Below, piece after piece: positions 16,438 to 25,467 of a DNA stretch of 64,000 nt. Source of the DNA: Natrialbaceae archaeon AArc-T1-2 (GTDB lineage: Archaea; Halobacteriota; Halobacteria; Halobacteriales; Natrialbaceae); contig NZ_CP127174.1 of NCBI RefSeq assembly GCF_030273315.1, forward strand, positions 992,001-1,056,000, in the 5' to 3' direction. The position numbers were made by a program, and so were the translations under genes. The notes under the pieces are model-generated. The model worked only from the letters and a program-made list of their open reading frames with translations, did not search any database and had not been told where the DNA came from. The first letter of the stretch is position 1. Each line of letters begins with the position of its first letter.

Positions 16438-17757
16438 ATGCGCCGTTCGATCGTCGTCGCGGCCGTCTTGATCGCCATCGCGTTCGTCCTCGTCGGTGGT
16501 CCGTCGCTTTTGCTGTCGTCGTCGACCAGCGACGTTGCACCCGACGACGAGGCGGATCCGGAACTGGTCTCGCTCGAGGGAGCCGACGGCGGCTTCTGGC
16601 CCTATCTCAACGCCCGCGAGCGCCACGAGAAGCGAAGCCCGGTAAACGTCATCGTTCGCGGCGACACCGACGAGGTCGTGCGACTGCTGTCCGAGGCCGA
16701 GGACACTGACTGGGAGGAGACGGACGACGACCACTTCGACGCGGACGAGCTGCTCGAGTCAGCCACTCCGAGTAACGACAGCGACGCCGAGGAGCTGCGA
16801 CCGCTGTCGCCGACTGCGATTCCCTGGTCACAGGCCGACGGCGCGACCCGGTACGCCTACCTCGACCCCGGTCCCAGCGGGGAGTCGACCTGGACCACGG
16901 AGACGCTCCAGCTCGAGGACGGCGAGTACTACGGCTACCGCTACCACATCCGCCTCTACGAGAGTCCGAACGACGACCAGTGGATCGTCATGCAGACGCA
17001 CTCGGAACACTTCGACTGGTTCACACTCAGACACCGCGTCGACGGCGTCGAGGCCGCCCAGGCGCGTATCGAGGCCGACCTGTTCGCGAATCCGGCGCTC
17101 GACCCTCACGAGGACGTTCAGCGGATCTACATCGGCAACGACGGCCCGGCAGACGCCGACGGCTGGGCGACGAAGGCGGATCTCCGGGCCGCGGCGATCG
17201 TCGCGGTCGCGATCGGACTCGCAGCCGGCCGTGACCTCCTCGAGCGGACCGGCGAACGGATCGAGAGCCGACTGACCGAGACCGATCGTAGACGTCTCGA
17301 GGCCGCTTCCGATCGTTTCGAGGCCCGACACCTGGTCCTCGCGGCGACGATCCTCGCGGTGATCCTCGGCGTTCGTATCGCCGGTGTCGCGCTGGACCGG
17401 ACCGTCGACACATTGACGGTGCACATGATCGCGGGATTGCTCTATCCCCTCATCGCCGTTTTCCTCCCGGTCGCGACGTACGCGATCGCAAGCGGCCTCG
17501 AGCGTCGCCTCGACGCGGCGGTCGTCGCCACGACGTCGCTCGCCGTCGCGATCTGGCTCGATTACGCCTTACTCGGAGTCGACGTGTTGCCGATCGACGT
17601 GGTCGTCCAGCGGATGCTCGTCGTCGTCGCGCTCGGGCTGATCGCCGGCGGTGCCACGACACGCGCGACGCGGGCCGGGTGGCGAAACGACGTGTTGCTC
17701 GTCGGCGTCGTGACGTGGGTGCTGGTACTCGCCGGGACGCTGTTTGGCTACCTCTAG
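16438..17757 (+). CDS. Membrane protein with N-terminal extracytoplasmic domain (LssY-like, tentative)
   Basis: A 439-residue protein. An N-terminal hydrophobic helix (VVAAVLIAIAFVLVGGPSLL) is followed by a soluble domain of about 200 residues containing SPVNVIVRGDTDEVVRLLSE and YYGYRYHIRLYESPNDDQWI and QTHSEHFDWFTLRHRVDG. The C-terminal half has five or six transmembrane helices. The soluble domain recalls the C-terminal domain of LssY, where an R-H-x-R-L-W type motif occurs, but that is from memory and weak. No operon partners. Confidence 0.55.
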   Translation: MRRSIVVAAVLIAIAFVLVGGPSLLLSSSTSDVAPDDEADPELVSLEGADGGFWPYLNARERHEKRSPVNVIVRGDTDEVVRLLSEAEDTDWEETDDDHFDADELLESATPSNDSDAEELRPLSPTAIPWSQADGATRYAYLDPGPSGESTWTTETLQLEDGEYYGYRYHIRLYESPNDDQWIVMQTHSEHFDWFTLRHRVDGVEAAQARIEADLFANPALDPHEDVQRIYIGNDGPADADGWATKADLRAAAIVAVAIGLAAGRDLLERTGERIESRLTETDRRRLEAASDRFEARHLVLAATILAVILGVRIAGVALDRTVDTLTVHMIAGLLYPLIAVFLPVATYAIASGLERRLDAAVVATTSLAVAIWLDYALLGVDVLPIDVVVQRMLVVVALGLIAGGATTRATRAGWRNDVLLVGVVTWVLVLAGTLFGYL

Positions 17758-17772
17758 CGGCGCTTTTGTCCA

Positions 17773-18117
17773 CTAGTTTTTAAATCGGACGTCGAAGATG
17801 TACAGTCCAATGCCGAAGAGGACGCCGACGGTGGCGACATCGCCGAGTGCGGCCGATCCGGTTGCGATCCAGCCGAACTGGGCGAGCCCACCGGCGACGA
17901 GGGCGACGCCGGCGGCCATCGTCGGTGACTGCTCGCTCGCGTGTCGAACGAGCATGCCACCCATCCCGACCGCGATACAGCCAAAGAAGGCGTGTGCGAC
18001 CAGCTGGACGGTCTCGCTTCCCGTGAGAATGCCGTACAGTACGAGCGCGAAGTAGAGCACGATCGCACCGACGAGCCATTTCCGTACCGACCCAAACGCG
18101 TCGTCGAACTCTCCCAT
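17773..18117 (-). CDS. Four-helix small membrane protein
   Basis: A 114-residue, very hydrophobic protein with four predicted helices (for example WLVGAIVLYFALVLYGILTG and GLYIFDVRF at the end) and a short acidic N terminus. No family recognised. Ends close to the preceding convergent membrane protein gene. Confidence 0.62.
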   Translation of the reverse strand: MGEFDDAFGSVRKWLVGAIVLYFALVLYGILTGSETVQLVAHAFFGCIAVGMGGMLVRHASEQSPTMAAGVALVAGGLAQFGWIATGSAALGDVATVGVLFGIGLYIFDVRFKN

Positions 18118-18133
18118 GGCGGGCCAACGACGT

Positions 18134-19066
18134 CTAGCCGTTAGTTTCCAGCGGTTCGGTCCACTCGAGGCCGAGTCCCTCGTGAACGACGAACTCGAGG
18201 GCGTTGATCAGATAGTGCGCGACGACCACGACCAGGAGACTGCCGGTGAGGATGAATACGGCCGCGAGGACGAATCCGAGCGTACCTGTCACGAGGATGC
18301 CGGCCGTCCCCTGCATTCCGTGTCCGAGCGCGAACACGACCGAGGAGCCGACGGCGAGCAGCCACGGCGAGAGATCGAAGCCGGCGGCGAGGACGCCGAT
18401 CAGCGCCGCCCGAAAGAGCAGTTCCTCGAAGACGGCGATGATGGGCAACACGATCAGCAACAGCGCGAGCCACCCCCTAAGCGTGTCGGGAGCGAGCATC
18501 CGTCTGAGCTCCTCGTTGTGGTCGATTCCGGCCCGCTTCGCACCCGCCGCCCCGAGTTCGTTCGCGACGTAGAGGACGAGCCCGACGCCGACACCGAGTA
18601 CGAGCCCGGAGACGAGATACTCGCGGGTGAACGTGAGTCCGAACGCCTCGGCCGGGATCGCCGTGTAGATCGCGGCGCCGATCAACACTCCCGCGAACAG
18701 TCCCTGTGAGATCGCGACGTTCGCGAGCAACTCGGCGGTCGACAGCGACTCCGGCGAGACGCGGGGATCGGGCGTCTGCTCGCGTTCGTCGACCGTACGC
18801 GGCGTCTCCTCGTCGGTGGGTGTCGGTGTCGTCTCGGTCCCGCCGGGATCGGTCGCTGACGGCGTCTCGCTCGCGTCGATCGTCGTCGTCTCGAGGTCTA
18901 CGCGACTCGTCCCATCTCGCGTCGGGGTCGGCTCCTCGCGATCGCGCGAGGACGTCGACGGTGCTGACTCGGGATCGGCGAACGCCTGCTGTGTGAGGTG
19001 TGAGAGAACGAGTAACAGTACGAGGACGACGCCCGTCACGCCGGCGAACGTCGTCCATTGGGGCAT
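18134..19066 (-). CDS. CPBP (CAAX-type) intramembrane metalloprotease
   Basis: Predicted 310 residues. A single N-terminal helix is followed by a long Thr/Asp/Glu-rich, probably disordered segment (about 35-110), then a helical membrane domain with the three family motifs: EELLFRAALIG (Glu-Glu-Arg), ALGHGMQGT (His) and HYLINALEF (His, Asn). Relatives process membrane substrates such as prenylated proteins or peptides. The first base lies directly beside the lon stop codon, so it is probably cotranscribed with lon. Confidence 0.85.
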   Translation of the reverse strand: MPQWTTFAGVTGVVLVLLLVLSHLTQQAFADPESAPSTSSRDREEPTPTRDGTSRVDLETTTIDASETPSATDPGGTETTPTPTDEETPRTVDEREQTPDPRVSPESLSTAELLANVAISQGLFAGVLIGAAIYTAIPAEAFGLTFTREYLVSGLVLGVGVGLVLYVANELGAAGAKRAGIDHNEELRRMLAPDTLRGWLALLLIVLPIIAVFEELLFRAALIGVLAAGFDLSPWLLAVGSSVVFALGHGMQGTAGILVTGTLGFVLAAVFILTGSLLVVVVAHYLINALEFVVHEGLGLEWTEPLETNG

Positions 19067-21229
19067 CTATTGTGGACTCGGGCTCGAGCTGCCGGCGACC
19101 TGTTGTCCTTCGAACGCCGAGCCGGTGATCGACTTGAGCCGATCGACCAGCGAGTCCTTCTTCGGCTCGCCCATCAGGGCGACGTCTAGGACCTCGCTGA
19201 TGTTCGAACAGGGGATGATCTCGACCATCTCGTCGTACTCGTCTTCGATCATCACGTCCTGTTCGTTCGCCTTGGGGATGATGACCTTCTCACAGCCGGC
19301 TTTCGCTGCGGCCTCGATCTTGTGAGTGACGCCGCCGACGGGGAGGACGTCGCCACGCACCGACAGCGAGCCGGTCATCGCGACCGACTGGTCGACGGGG
19401 ATGTCCTCGAGCGCGGAGATGACGGCCGTCGCCACCGTGATGGAGGCGGAGTCGCCGTCGACGCCCTGCTGGCCCGCCTGGACGAACTGGATGTGGACGT
19501 CCTTCTCCGAGAGATTCACGTCGGAGAACTTCTTGATGATCGCCGAGACGTTTTGGACCGACTCCTCGGCCATCTCCTTGAGCTGGCCGGTCGCGATCAC
19601 CTGGCCCTGTCCCTGGGCGGGCGCGATCTCGGCCATCACGGGGAGCATGATACCGGAGTCTTCGCCCATGACGGCGAGGCCGTTGACCCGGCCTTCGACG
19701 CCGTCTTCGGTGACCTGTAGCTCGTAGTCCTTGCGCCGATCGATGTAGTCGTCGGCGAGCTGTTGCTCGATCGAGCGCGAGCGACCCTTGGCCTCGAGGA
19801 CGTGCTCACGGGTGGTGTACTCGACGTCCTGGGCGCGGGCGATGTCGCCGGCGACGCGGACGAGTCCACCGAGGTTCCGGAACTCGAGCGTGAGGTGTTC
19901 CTTGCGACCGGCACGGCGTTTGGCCTCGAGGATGAGCTCCTCGACGGCCTCGCGGTCGAAGTGAGGAAGCCGACCGTCGCGGTCGACCTCCTGGGCGATG
20001 AAGCGGGCGTACTTGCGACGCATCTCGGCAGTGTCCTCGATGGTGTCGTCCATATACACCTCGTAGCCGTATCCCTTGATACGGGAGCGCAGGGCGGGGT
20101 GCATGTTCTCCATCGCGTCTAAGTTCCCTGCGGCGATCATGACGAAGTCACAGGGGACGGGCTCGGTCTGGACCATCGCACCCGAAGAGCGCTCGGACTG
20201 GCCCGTAATCGAGAACTCGCCTTCCTGGATCGCCGTCATCAGCTTCTGTTGGGTCCGGACGTCGAGCGTGTTGATCTCGTCGACGAACAGCACGCCCTTG
20301 TTGGACTTGTGGATCGCGCCGGGTTCGACGCGGTCGTGACTCGGCGTCTCCATGCCGCCGGACTGGAATGGGTCGTGGCGGACGTCACCAAGCAGGGCAC
20401 CGGCGTGGGCGCCGGTCGCGTCCTCGAACGGCGCGGTCCGCTGATCGCCGTTATCGACGATCATGTTCGGCACCATCGCGTCCGTTCCACGACTCGTATA
20501 GCGGAAGATGAGCCAGATGATACCCGCCGCAAGGATGCCAAGCAGGATGTTGGTCGTCAGGATCGCGTACCCGATGATGATCGCGATGATGATCCACATC
20601 AGGATCGAGCGCATCTGGTTGCGCTTTCGGGCTTCCTCCTTGTGTGCTTCGATGATCTGTTCGCCCTTGCCGGCGGGGACGGTCCGGACTTTCGGCTCGT
20701 TGCCGTCGTCGGGGTTGTGATAGACGAGAACGTCCTGGAGATCTTCCTGTGGCAACAGCTGGCTCATCGCTTTCGCCAGCATCGACTTGCCCGTCCCGGG
20801 CGAGCCGATCATCATCACGTGACGGCGCTGTTTGGCGGCTTTGATGATGATGTCGCGTGCTTCGTCCTGGCCGATGACCTGATCGACGAGCCGATCGGGG
20901 ACTTCGATCTCGGCCGTCGAATCGATCTTGAGCCCGCCGAGCAGATCGTCTTCGGCGATGTCCTCGTCGATCTCGACCCCCGGATCGACCTCGACCGCGC
21001 TGCCGAGGTCTTCGACGGTCTCGATGTCGTCGTCCTCTTCGTCGCGACCGTCGTCCCAGTCCTCGGTCGGCTCGGGGTCCGACTCGAGGTCGCCGTCGCC
21101 TCCGGCGTCCTCGTCTCGACCGTCGTCGGGCACCGACCAGCTGTCTCCCTGCTGGTCGGACGGCTCCTCGTCCGGAGCCGTCCCGTCGGCCGCTTCGGGA
21201 GGGTCGTCAACGTTCGTGTCGTTACTCAT
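19067..21229 (-). CDS. lonB: Membrane-anchored ATP-dependent Lon protease (archaeal LonB)
   Basis: A 720-residue protein with an acidic disordered N terminus (1-100), AAA+ domain with Walker A GSPGTGKSMLAK and Walker B VLFVDEINTL, and a transmembrane insertion between them (MWIIIAIIIGYAILTTNILL), typical of LonB. The C-terminal protease domain has the Ser-Lys dyad: Ser in GVDGDSASITVATA and Lys in VTHKIEAAAKAG. It degrades proteins at the inner membrane face; in haloarchaea LonB is essential and controls carotenoid synthesis. The following membrane protease is apparently coupled. Confidence 0.95.
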   Translation of the reverse strand: MSNDTNVDDPPEAADGTAPDEEPSDQQGDSWSVPDDGRDEDAGGDGDLESDPEPTEDWDDGRDEEDDDIETVEDLGSAVEVDPGVEIDEDIAEDDLLGGLKIDSTAEIEVPDRLVDQVIGQDEARDIIIKAAKQRRHVMMIGSPGTGKSMLAKAMSQLLPQEDLQDVLVYHNPDDGNEPKVRTVPAGKGEQIIEAHKEEARKRNQMRSILMWIIIAIIIGYAILTTNILLGILAAGIIWLIFRYTSRGTDAMVPNMIVDNGDQRTAPFEDATGAHAGALLGDVRHDPFQSGGMETPSHDRVEPGAIHKSNKGVLFVDEINTLDVRTQQKLMTAIQEGEFSITGQSERSSGAMVQTEPVPCDFVMIAAGNLDAMENMHPALRSRIKGYGYEVYMDDTIEDTAEMRRKYARFIAQEVDRDGRLPHFDREAVEELILEAKRRAGRKEHLTLEFRNLGGLVRVAGDIARAQDVEYTTREHVLEAKGRSRSIEQQLADDYIDRRKDYELQVTEDGVEGRVNGLAVMGEDSGIMLPVMAEIAPAQGQGQVIATGQLKEMAEESVQNVSAIIKKFSDVNLSEKDVHIQFVQAGQQGVDGDSASITVATAVISALEDIPVDQSVAMTGSLSVRGDVLPVGGVTHKIEAAAKAGCEKVIIPKANEQDVMIEDEYDEMVEIIPCSNISEVLDVALMGEPKKDSLVDRLKSITGSAFEGQQVAGSSSPSPQ

Positions 21230-21394
21230 AGAACTGTGTTCGGTACCAGAACCGAAGGGATTGCGACTGATATACTTTCTCCCTTCTCACAACCGCTACC
21301 TCTCTCGTCACGGGCCAACGCGAGTGAATTCGGTCATTTCGGTCGGAACTGTTGCTCGCCACGCTTAAGAGTACGAGGTGAGAAGACGTCGGCA

Positions 21395-21913
21395 ATGACC
21401 CGAGGGTTTTACATCGGTCGATTCCAGCCGTTTCACAACGGTCATCGCCAGGTCGTCGAAGCGATCGCCGAAGACGTCGACGAACTCGTCGTCGGGATCG
21501 GCAGCGCCGGCGACTCTCACTCGGCACGGGACCCGTTCACCGCCGGCGAACGCATCATGATGATCACGAAGGCGCTCGTCGACTCCGAACTCGTGACGTA
21601 CGTCGTCCCGATCGAGGACTTAGAGCGTCACTCGGTGTGGGTAAGCCACGTCCAGAGCATGAGCCCCGACTTCGACGTCGCCTACTCGAACAATCCGCTC
21701 GTCATCCAGCTCTTTCGAGAAGCCAGCGTCGAGGTCCGTCAGTCACCCATGTTCAACCGCGACGTTCTCGAGGGTGCCGAGATCCGACGGCGCATGATCG
21801 AAGGCGGCGAGTGGAAACACCTCGTCCCCGACGCCGTCGTCGAGGTCGTCGACGAGATCGACGGCCTCGAGCGACTCCGAATGATAAGCGAGACGGACGC
21901 CAACGGTAAGTGA
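21395..21913 (+). CDS. nadM: Nicotinamide-nucleotide adenylyltransferase, archaeal NadM type
   Basis: Predicted 172 residues from ATG 21395; the longer open frame upstream is antisense to lonB. The nucleotidyltransferase motif GRFQPFHNGHRQV is at the N terminus and the C-terminal motif RRRMIEGG (ISTxxR equivalent) follows. It joins NMN and ATP to make NAD. It lies seven bases before a SAM hydrolase-like gene, probably the same transcript. Confidence 0.95.
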   Translation: MTRGFYIGRFQPFHNGHRQVVEAIAEDVDELVVGIGSAGDSHSARDPFTAGERIMMITKALVDSELVTYVVPIEDLERHSVWVSHVQSMSPDFDVAYSNNPLVIQLFREASVEVRQSPMFNRDVLEGAEIRRRMIEGGEWKHLVPDAVVEVVDEIDGLERLRMISETDANGK

Positions 21914-21920
21914 CCGAACC

Positions 21921-22730
21921 GTGATCACCCTCGCCTCGGACTTCGGCTCGCCGTATCCGGCGGCGATGAAAGGCGTCTTGCTCGAGCGTACCGACGCCAG
22001 GTTGGTCGACGTCGCCCACGACTTCCCCCGCCAGGACGTCCGCGCGGCGGCGTTCTGGCTCCGGGAGACGCTGCCGTACTTCCCGCCGGCGACGCACCTC
22101 GTCGTCGTCGACCCCGGCGTCGGCACCGACCGGGATGCACTCGTCGTTCGGGCCGGACAGTGTACTCTCGTCGGCCCCGACAACGGCGTCCTCCGTCCGG
22201 TCGCACGCGAACTCGCCGGAGACGGCGCTCTCGAGTACTTCCGAATCGACGACGATCACGACGACCTCGTACCGGTCCGTCTCGGAAACGCGACCGCAGC
22301 GAAGAGCACCACCTTCCACGGCCGGGACGTCTTCGCCCCTGCGGCCGCTATCGTCCACGAGACCGACCGCGAGAGCCTGGCGGCACGTGCCGTCCTCTCG
22401 CCGACCGACGACGTCGTCGACCTCGTGCTTCCCGAGGCGACCGTCGCCGACGATCGTGCGACCGGCGAGGTGCTCGTCGTCGACGACTTCGGCAACGTCG
22501 TCACGAACGTCCCCGGCACGTCCCTCGAGGGTCGCGACGCCGTCCGGGCGAACGACGAACGGGTTCCCGTCGAACGGACGTTCGCCGCCGTCGACCCCGG
22601 CGAGCGGCTGGCGACTGTCGGCAGCCACGGCTACGTCGAACTCGACGTCAATCGCGGTCGAGGCGAGGAAGCGTTCGGCCTCGAACCCGGCGACGTGGTC
22701 GTCCTCGAGCTCGAGTCCGAGTCCGGGTAG
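21921..22730 (+). CDS. S-adenosyl-L-methionine hydrolase-like protein (DUF62 family)
   Basis: A 269-residue protein starting GTG at 21921 (ITLASDFGSPYPAAMKGVLL, the conserved N-terminal Asp of this family). The region HLVVVDPGVGTDRDALVVRA and a C-terminal domain with GEVLVVDDFGNVVTNV match the SAM-dependent chlorinase/hydroxide adenosyltransferase fold. Archaeal members hydrolyse SAM to adenosine and methionine. Paired with nadM in the same operon. Confidence 0.88.
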   Translation: MITLASDFGSPYPAAMKGVLLERTDARLVDVAHDFPRQDVRAAAFWLRETLPYFPPATHLVVVDPGVGTDRDALVVRAGQCTLVGPDNGVLRPVARELAGDGALEYFRIDDDHDDLVPVRLGNATAAKSTTFHGRDVFAPAAAIVHETDRESLAARAVLSPTDDVVDLVLPEATVADDRATGEVLVVDDFGNVVTNVPGTSLEGRDAVRANDERVPVERTFAAVDPGERLATVGSHGYVELDVNRGRGEEAFGLEPGDVVVLELESESG

Positions 22731-22801
22731 TAACACATGGGAACGGCGACGTTCGACGGCAGAACCAAGAAAAATGGGCCGACGAGAGGGTGAACGGACG
22801 G

Positions 22802-24376
22802 CTATTCGGCAGCGATAACGTCGTCGATGCGGGCGATCATCGTCGCGGCCTCGGTCGCGCTCTCGACTGCTTCTCGTTTGACGTCGGCCGGGTCGACGAC
22901 GCCATCGTCGACGGGATCGTCGATCGTGACTTCTTCGCCGTCGGTGATCAGGCCGGCCCGACCTTCGGACTCGTGGGCGGCACGCAGGTCGACCAGCGAG
23001 TCGATCGGGTCCTGCCCGGAATTCGCGGCGAGCGTCCGCGGGACGACGTCGAGCGCGTCGGCAAACGCCTCGACGGCGAGCTGTTTGCGGCCCTCGACGC
23101 CGGCGGCTTCGGCGCGCACGCGGTCGGCGATTGCGATCTCGGTTGCGCCGGCACCCGGGACGACCTCGCCCGAGGCGAGTGCGGTCGCGACGACGTCGAG
23201 TGCGTCACGGATCGTGCGCTCGAGTTCGTCGACGACGTGTTCGGTGCCGCCGCGGACGAACACCGTCACCGTCTCCGCGGCCGCGCCGCCTTCGACGAAC
23301 GCGAGATCGTCGTCGCCGTATCTCTCGGTGCGGATCCGGTCGGCGTGGCCGAAGTCGTCCTCGGAGAGGTCCTCGAGGGCGCCGACTCGACCCGTGCCCG
23401 TCGCGGAGGCGATCTTGCGGGCGTCGGAGCTGCTGAGGTTCTCGAAGGTGAGCACGCCTTCGTTGGCGAGGTGAGTCGCGACGCGATCGTCGACGTCCTC
23501 CGTCGTGAACACGACGTCGACGCCGGAGTCGGCGATCGTCTCGGCGTAGCCACGGAGTTCGGACTCCTCGTGGTCGATGGCGGCGTTGAGCTGGTCGATC
23601 GAGTCGATCGCATACTCGGCGTCGACGTCGCCCGTTCGCACTTCCAGGGCGACGTCGAGAATCGCGATATCGGCGTCCTCGACGTCGCCAGGCATCTCGT
23701 CGTGGATGGGCTCTTCGTCGACGACGATACCGGGGACGAGTTCGGTCGCGCTCGAGGAGGCACCGACCTGGGTGTGGACGGCGACGTCGTCGCGTCGGAC
23801 CTCGTCGTCGGCGACGTGACGGACCGCCTCGACGACGGTTTCGGCGAGCGCCTCCGCGGTGAGGCCGCCGGTTCCCTTGCCGGTCATGCTCGATTCGGCG
23901 ACCTCCTCGAGGAGGTCGTCGTCGACGTCGGCCTCGAGAACCATCTCGTCGACGGCGCTCTGGGCGATGCGGGCGGCCTCGTGGTAGCCCTCGACGATCG
24001 TCGTCGCGTGGACGTCCTGTTCGATGAGGTCTTCCGCTTCACCGAGAAGGGTGCCAGCGAGCACCGCGGCCGTCGTCGTTCCGTCGCCGACCTCCTCTTC
24101 CTGGGTCTCGGCGACCTCGACGATCATCTGGGCTGCGGGGTGTTCGATGTCCATCTCGTCTAAGATCGTCGCGCCGTCGTTCGTGATGACGACGTCCCCG
24201 CTCGAGCCGACGAGCATCTTGTCCATACCGCGTGGACCGAGCGTCGTTCGTACCGATTCGGCGACCGCCTTGCCGGCGACGATGTTCGACGACTGGGCGT
24301 CGCGTCCCTGTGTTCGCTGACTGTCCTCGCTCAGGATGAACATGGGCTGTCCGCCCATGCGTCGCTGTTCTGCCAT
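22802..24376 (-). CDS. Thermosome (group II chaperonin) subunit
   Basis: Predicted 524 residues from ATG 24376; the frame runs upstream but a TATA element (CTATATAA at 24411-24418, minus) supports this start. Landmarks are [37 protein letters not shown] (catalytic Asp) and [13 protein letters not shown]. The C terminus stops at [12 protein letters not shown] without the Gly/Met-rich tail common in other subunits, as in the shorter CCT3-type subunit of haloarchaea. It folds cytoplasmic proteins inside a double ring. Other subunits are not in the window. Confidence 0.93.
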   Translation of the reverse strand: MAEQRRMGGQPMFILSEDSQRTQGRDAQSSNIVAGKAVAESVRTTLGPRGMDKMLVGSSGDVVITNDGATILDEMDIEHPAAQMIVEVAETQEEEVGDGTTTAAVLAGTLLGEAEDLIEQDVHATTIVEGYHEAARIAQSAVDEMVLEADVDDDLLEEVAESSMTGKGTGGLTAEALAETVVEAVRHVADDEVRRDDVAVHTQVGASSSATELVPGIVVDEEPIHDEMPGDVEDADIAILDVALEVRTGDVDAEYAIDSIDQLNAAIDHEESELRGYAETIADSGVDVVFTTEDVDDRVATHLANEGVLTFENLSSSDARKIASATGTGRVGALEDLSEDDFGHADRIRTERYGDDDLAFVEGGAAAETVTVFVRGGTEHVVDELERTIRDALDVVATALASGEVVPGAGATEIAIADRVRAEAAGVEGRKQLAVEAFADALDVVPRTLAANSGQDPIDSLVDLRAAHESEGRAGLITDGEEVTIDDPVDDGVVDPADVKREAVESATEAATMIARIDDVIAAE

Positions 24377-24410
24377 AGTTGGATCCTCAATAGAGGTATC
24401 ATCAGCACTT

Positions 24411-24418
24411 CTATATAA
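24411..24418 (-). promoter_or_regulatory. TATA box of the thermosome gene
   Basis: TTATATAG on the minus strand, centred 38 bases before the ATG, implying a leader of roughly ten bases. Confidence 0.5.
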
Positions 24419-24544
24419 CTTTTGCCCTCCCGGATCGCTTCCGTCTGGCGATTGGTCCTCGATCACGGTGGCCGACGCCGGGAACCGGCCGCCGTCGGGA
24501 TCGATGTCCACTTCTGTCGGATTCGGCCGGTAGCAAAATATAGG

Positions 24545-25384
24545 ATGGCTTCCAATCGCCGGTCGATGCTCGAGTTGGAACACGAGTTCCGGGTCGTCGA
24601 CGTCCACGCCCGGTTGACGCCGACCGAAGGAATGGGGGGACGTGGACGGACGACGACGCCGGACCGTCTCGAGCGCGAATTTCACCAGGCCGGAATCGTC
24701 AAGGCCGTCGTCACACCCGCACCTACTCCCGACGCGAGCTATCTCCGGGCGAACAACGGAGTCGCACGGCTCAGCGTCGACCGGCCGTTCGTCGCGTTCG
24801 CCCGTATCGACGGCTCCCGGGCTCCCGACGCGATCGCGAACCCCCTCCGCAGCGTCATCGGGGGCCAGCGATCCCACCACACCACGCCCGAGGACGTCGA
24901 ACAGTACGGCTACGACGATCGGTTTCACGGGTTTGCGATCGACCCGTCCGTCGACGGCCTCCCCGGAGCGTCCGTCCTCGAGACGCTCGAGTCGGTCGGC
25001 CTCCCGGTACTCGTCAGCGGCGGCGTCGACGCCTCACCCGAGGTGCTCGCCGAGACGGTGCTCGGACGTTCGTTTCCCGTCGTCGTTGCCCACTTCGGCG
25101 GTCATCCGCTGAACCGCGAGCTGATGGATCGAATGATCGACCTGCTCGGAGAGTACGATGACTGCTATCTCGACACGAGTTTCGTCCGCTATCGCGAACA
25201 GCTCGAGCGCGCCCTGCTCGAACACCCGGACAGGGTCTTCTTCGGCAGCGGCGCGCCGGCGTGTCATCCCAACGTCGCCGTCATGGAGATCCTCACGCTC
25301 GACGTCTCCGAGGACATGCTGCGACGTGCGTTCTCGAAAAACGCCTGTCGCGTGATCGAACCGCTCGCGCCCGAGTGGGAGTGA
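24545..25384 (+). CDS. Amidohydrolase-like TIM-barrel protein with degenerate metal site
   Basis: Predicted 279 residues from ATG 24545. The fold of the amidohydrolase-2 superfamily is suggested by VDVHARLTPTEGMG near the N terminus, VVVAHFGGHPLN in the middle and VFFGSGAPACHPN near the end. The usual HxH pair has become His-Ala-Arg and the usual Asp of GSD is Gly-Ala, so metal-dependent hydrolysis may be lost. Role unknown. Confidence 0.62.
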   Translation: MASNRRSMLELEHEFRVVDVHARLTPTEGMGGRGRTTTPDRLEREFHQAGIVKAVVTPAPTPDASYLRANNGVARLSVDRPFVAFARIDGSRAPDAIANPLRSVIGGQRSHHTTPEDVEQYGYDDRFHGFAIDPSVDGLPGASVLETLESVGLPVLVSGGVDASPEVLAETVLGRSFPVVVAHFGGHPLNRELMDRMIDLLGEYDDCYLDTSFVRYREQLERALLEHPDRVFFGSGAPACHPNVAVMEILTLDVSEDMLRRAFSKNACRVIEPLAPEWE

Positions 25385-25429
25385 TTGTACCGTACTGTGA
25401 CCGCTCCGAAGTCGATTATAGGATGAACA

Positions 25430-25467
25430 GGCGCAAAACCTCGCGCTTCAGCGCGGGGAGGATGTCA
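25430..25467 (+). mobile_element. Relic right end of an IS200/IS605-family element (hairpin)
   Basis: AACCTCGCGCTTCAGCGCGG followed by GGAGGATGTCA forms a strong stem (arms 25439-25447 and 25450-25458, two G-T/G-U type pairs allowed). This sequence resembles from memory the 3' hairpin end of haloarchaeal IS605/IS1341-type elements. No transposase or TnpB fragment remains beside it. Its last bases overlap the stop codon of the convergent glycosyltransferase gene. Confidence 0.5.

Noticed and set aside
25430..25467. Possible CRISPR or full insertion element near the IS605-like hairpin
   Set aside because: No repeated spacers, no transposase and only one end are seen, so it is reported only as a relic end.
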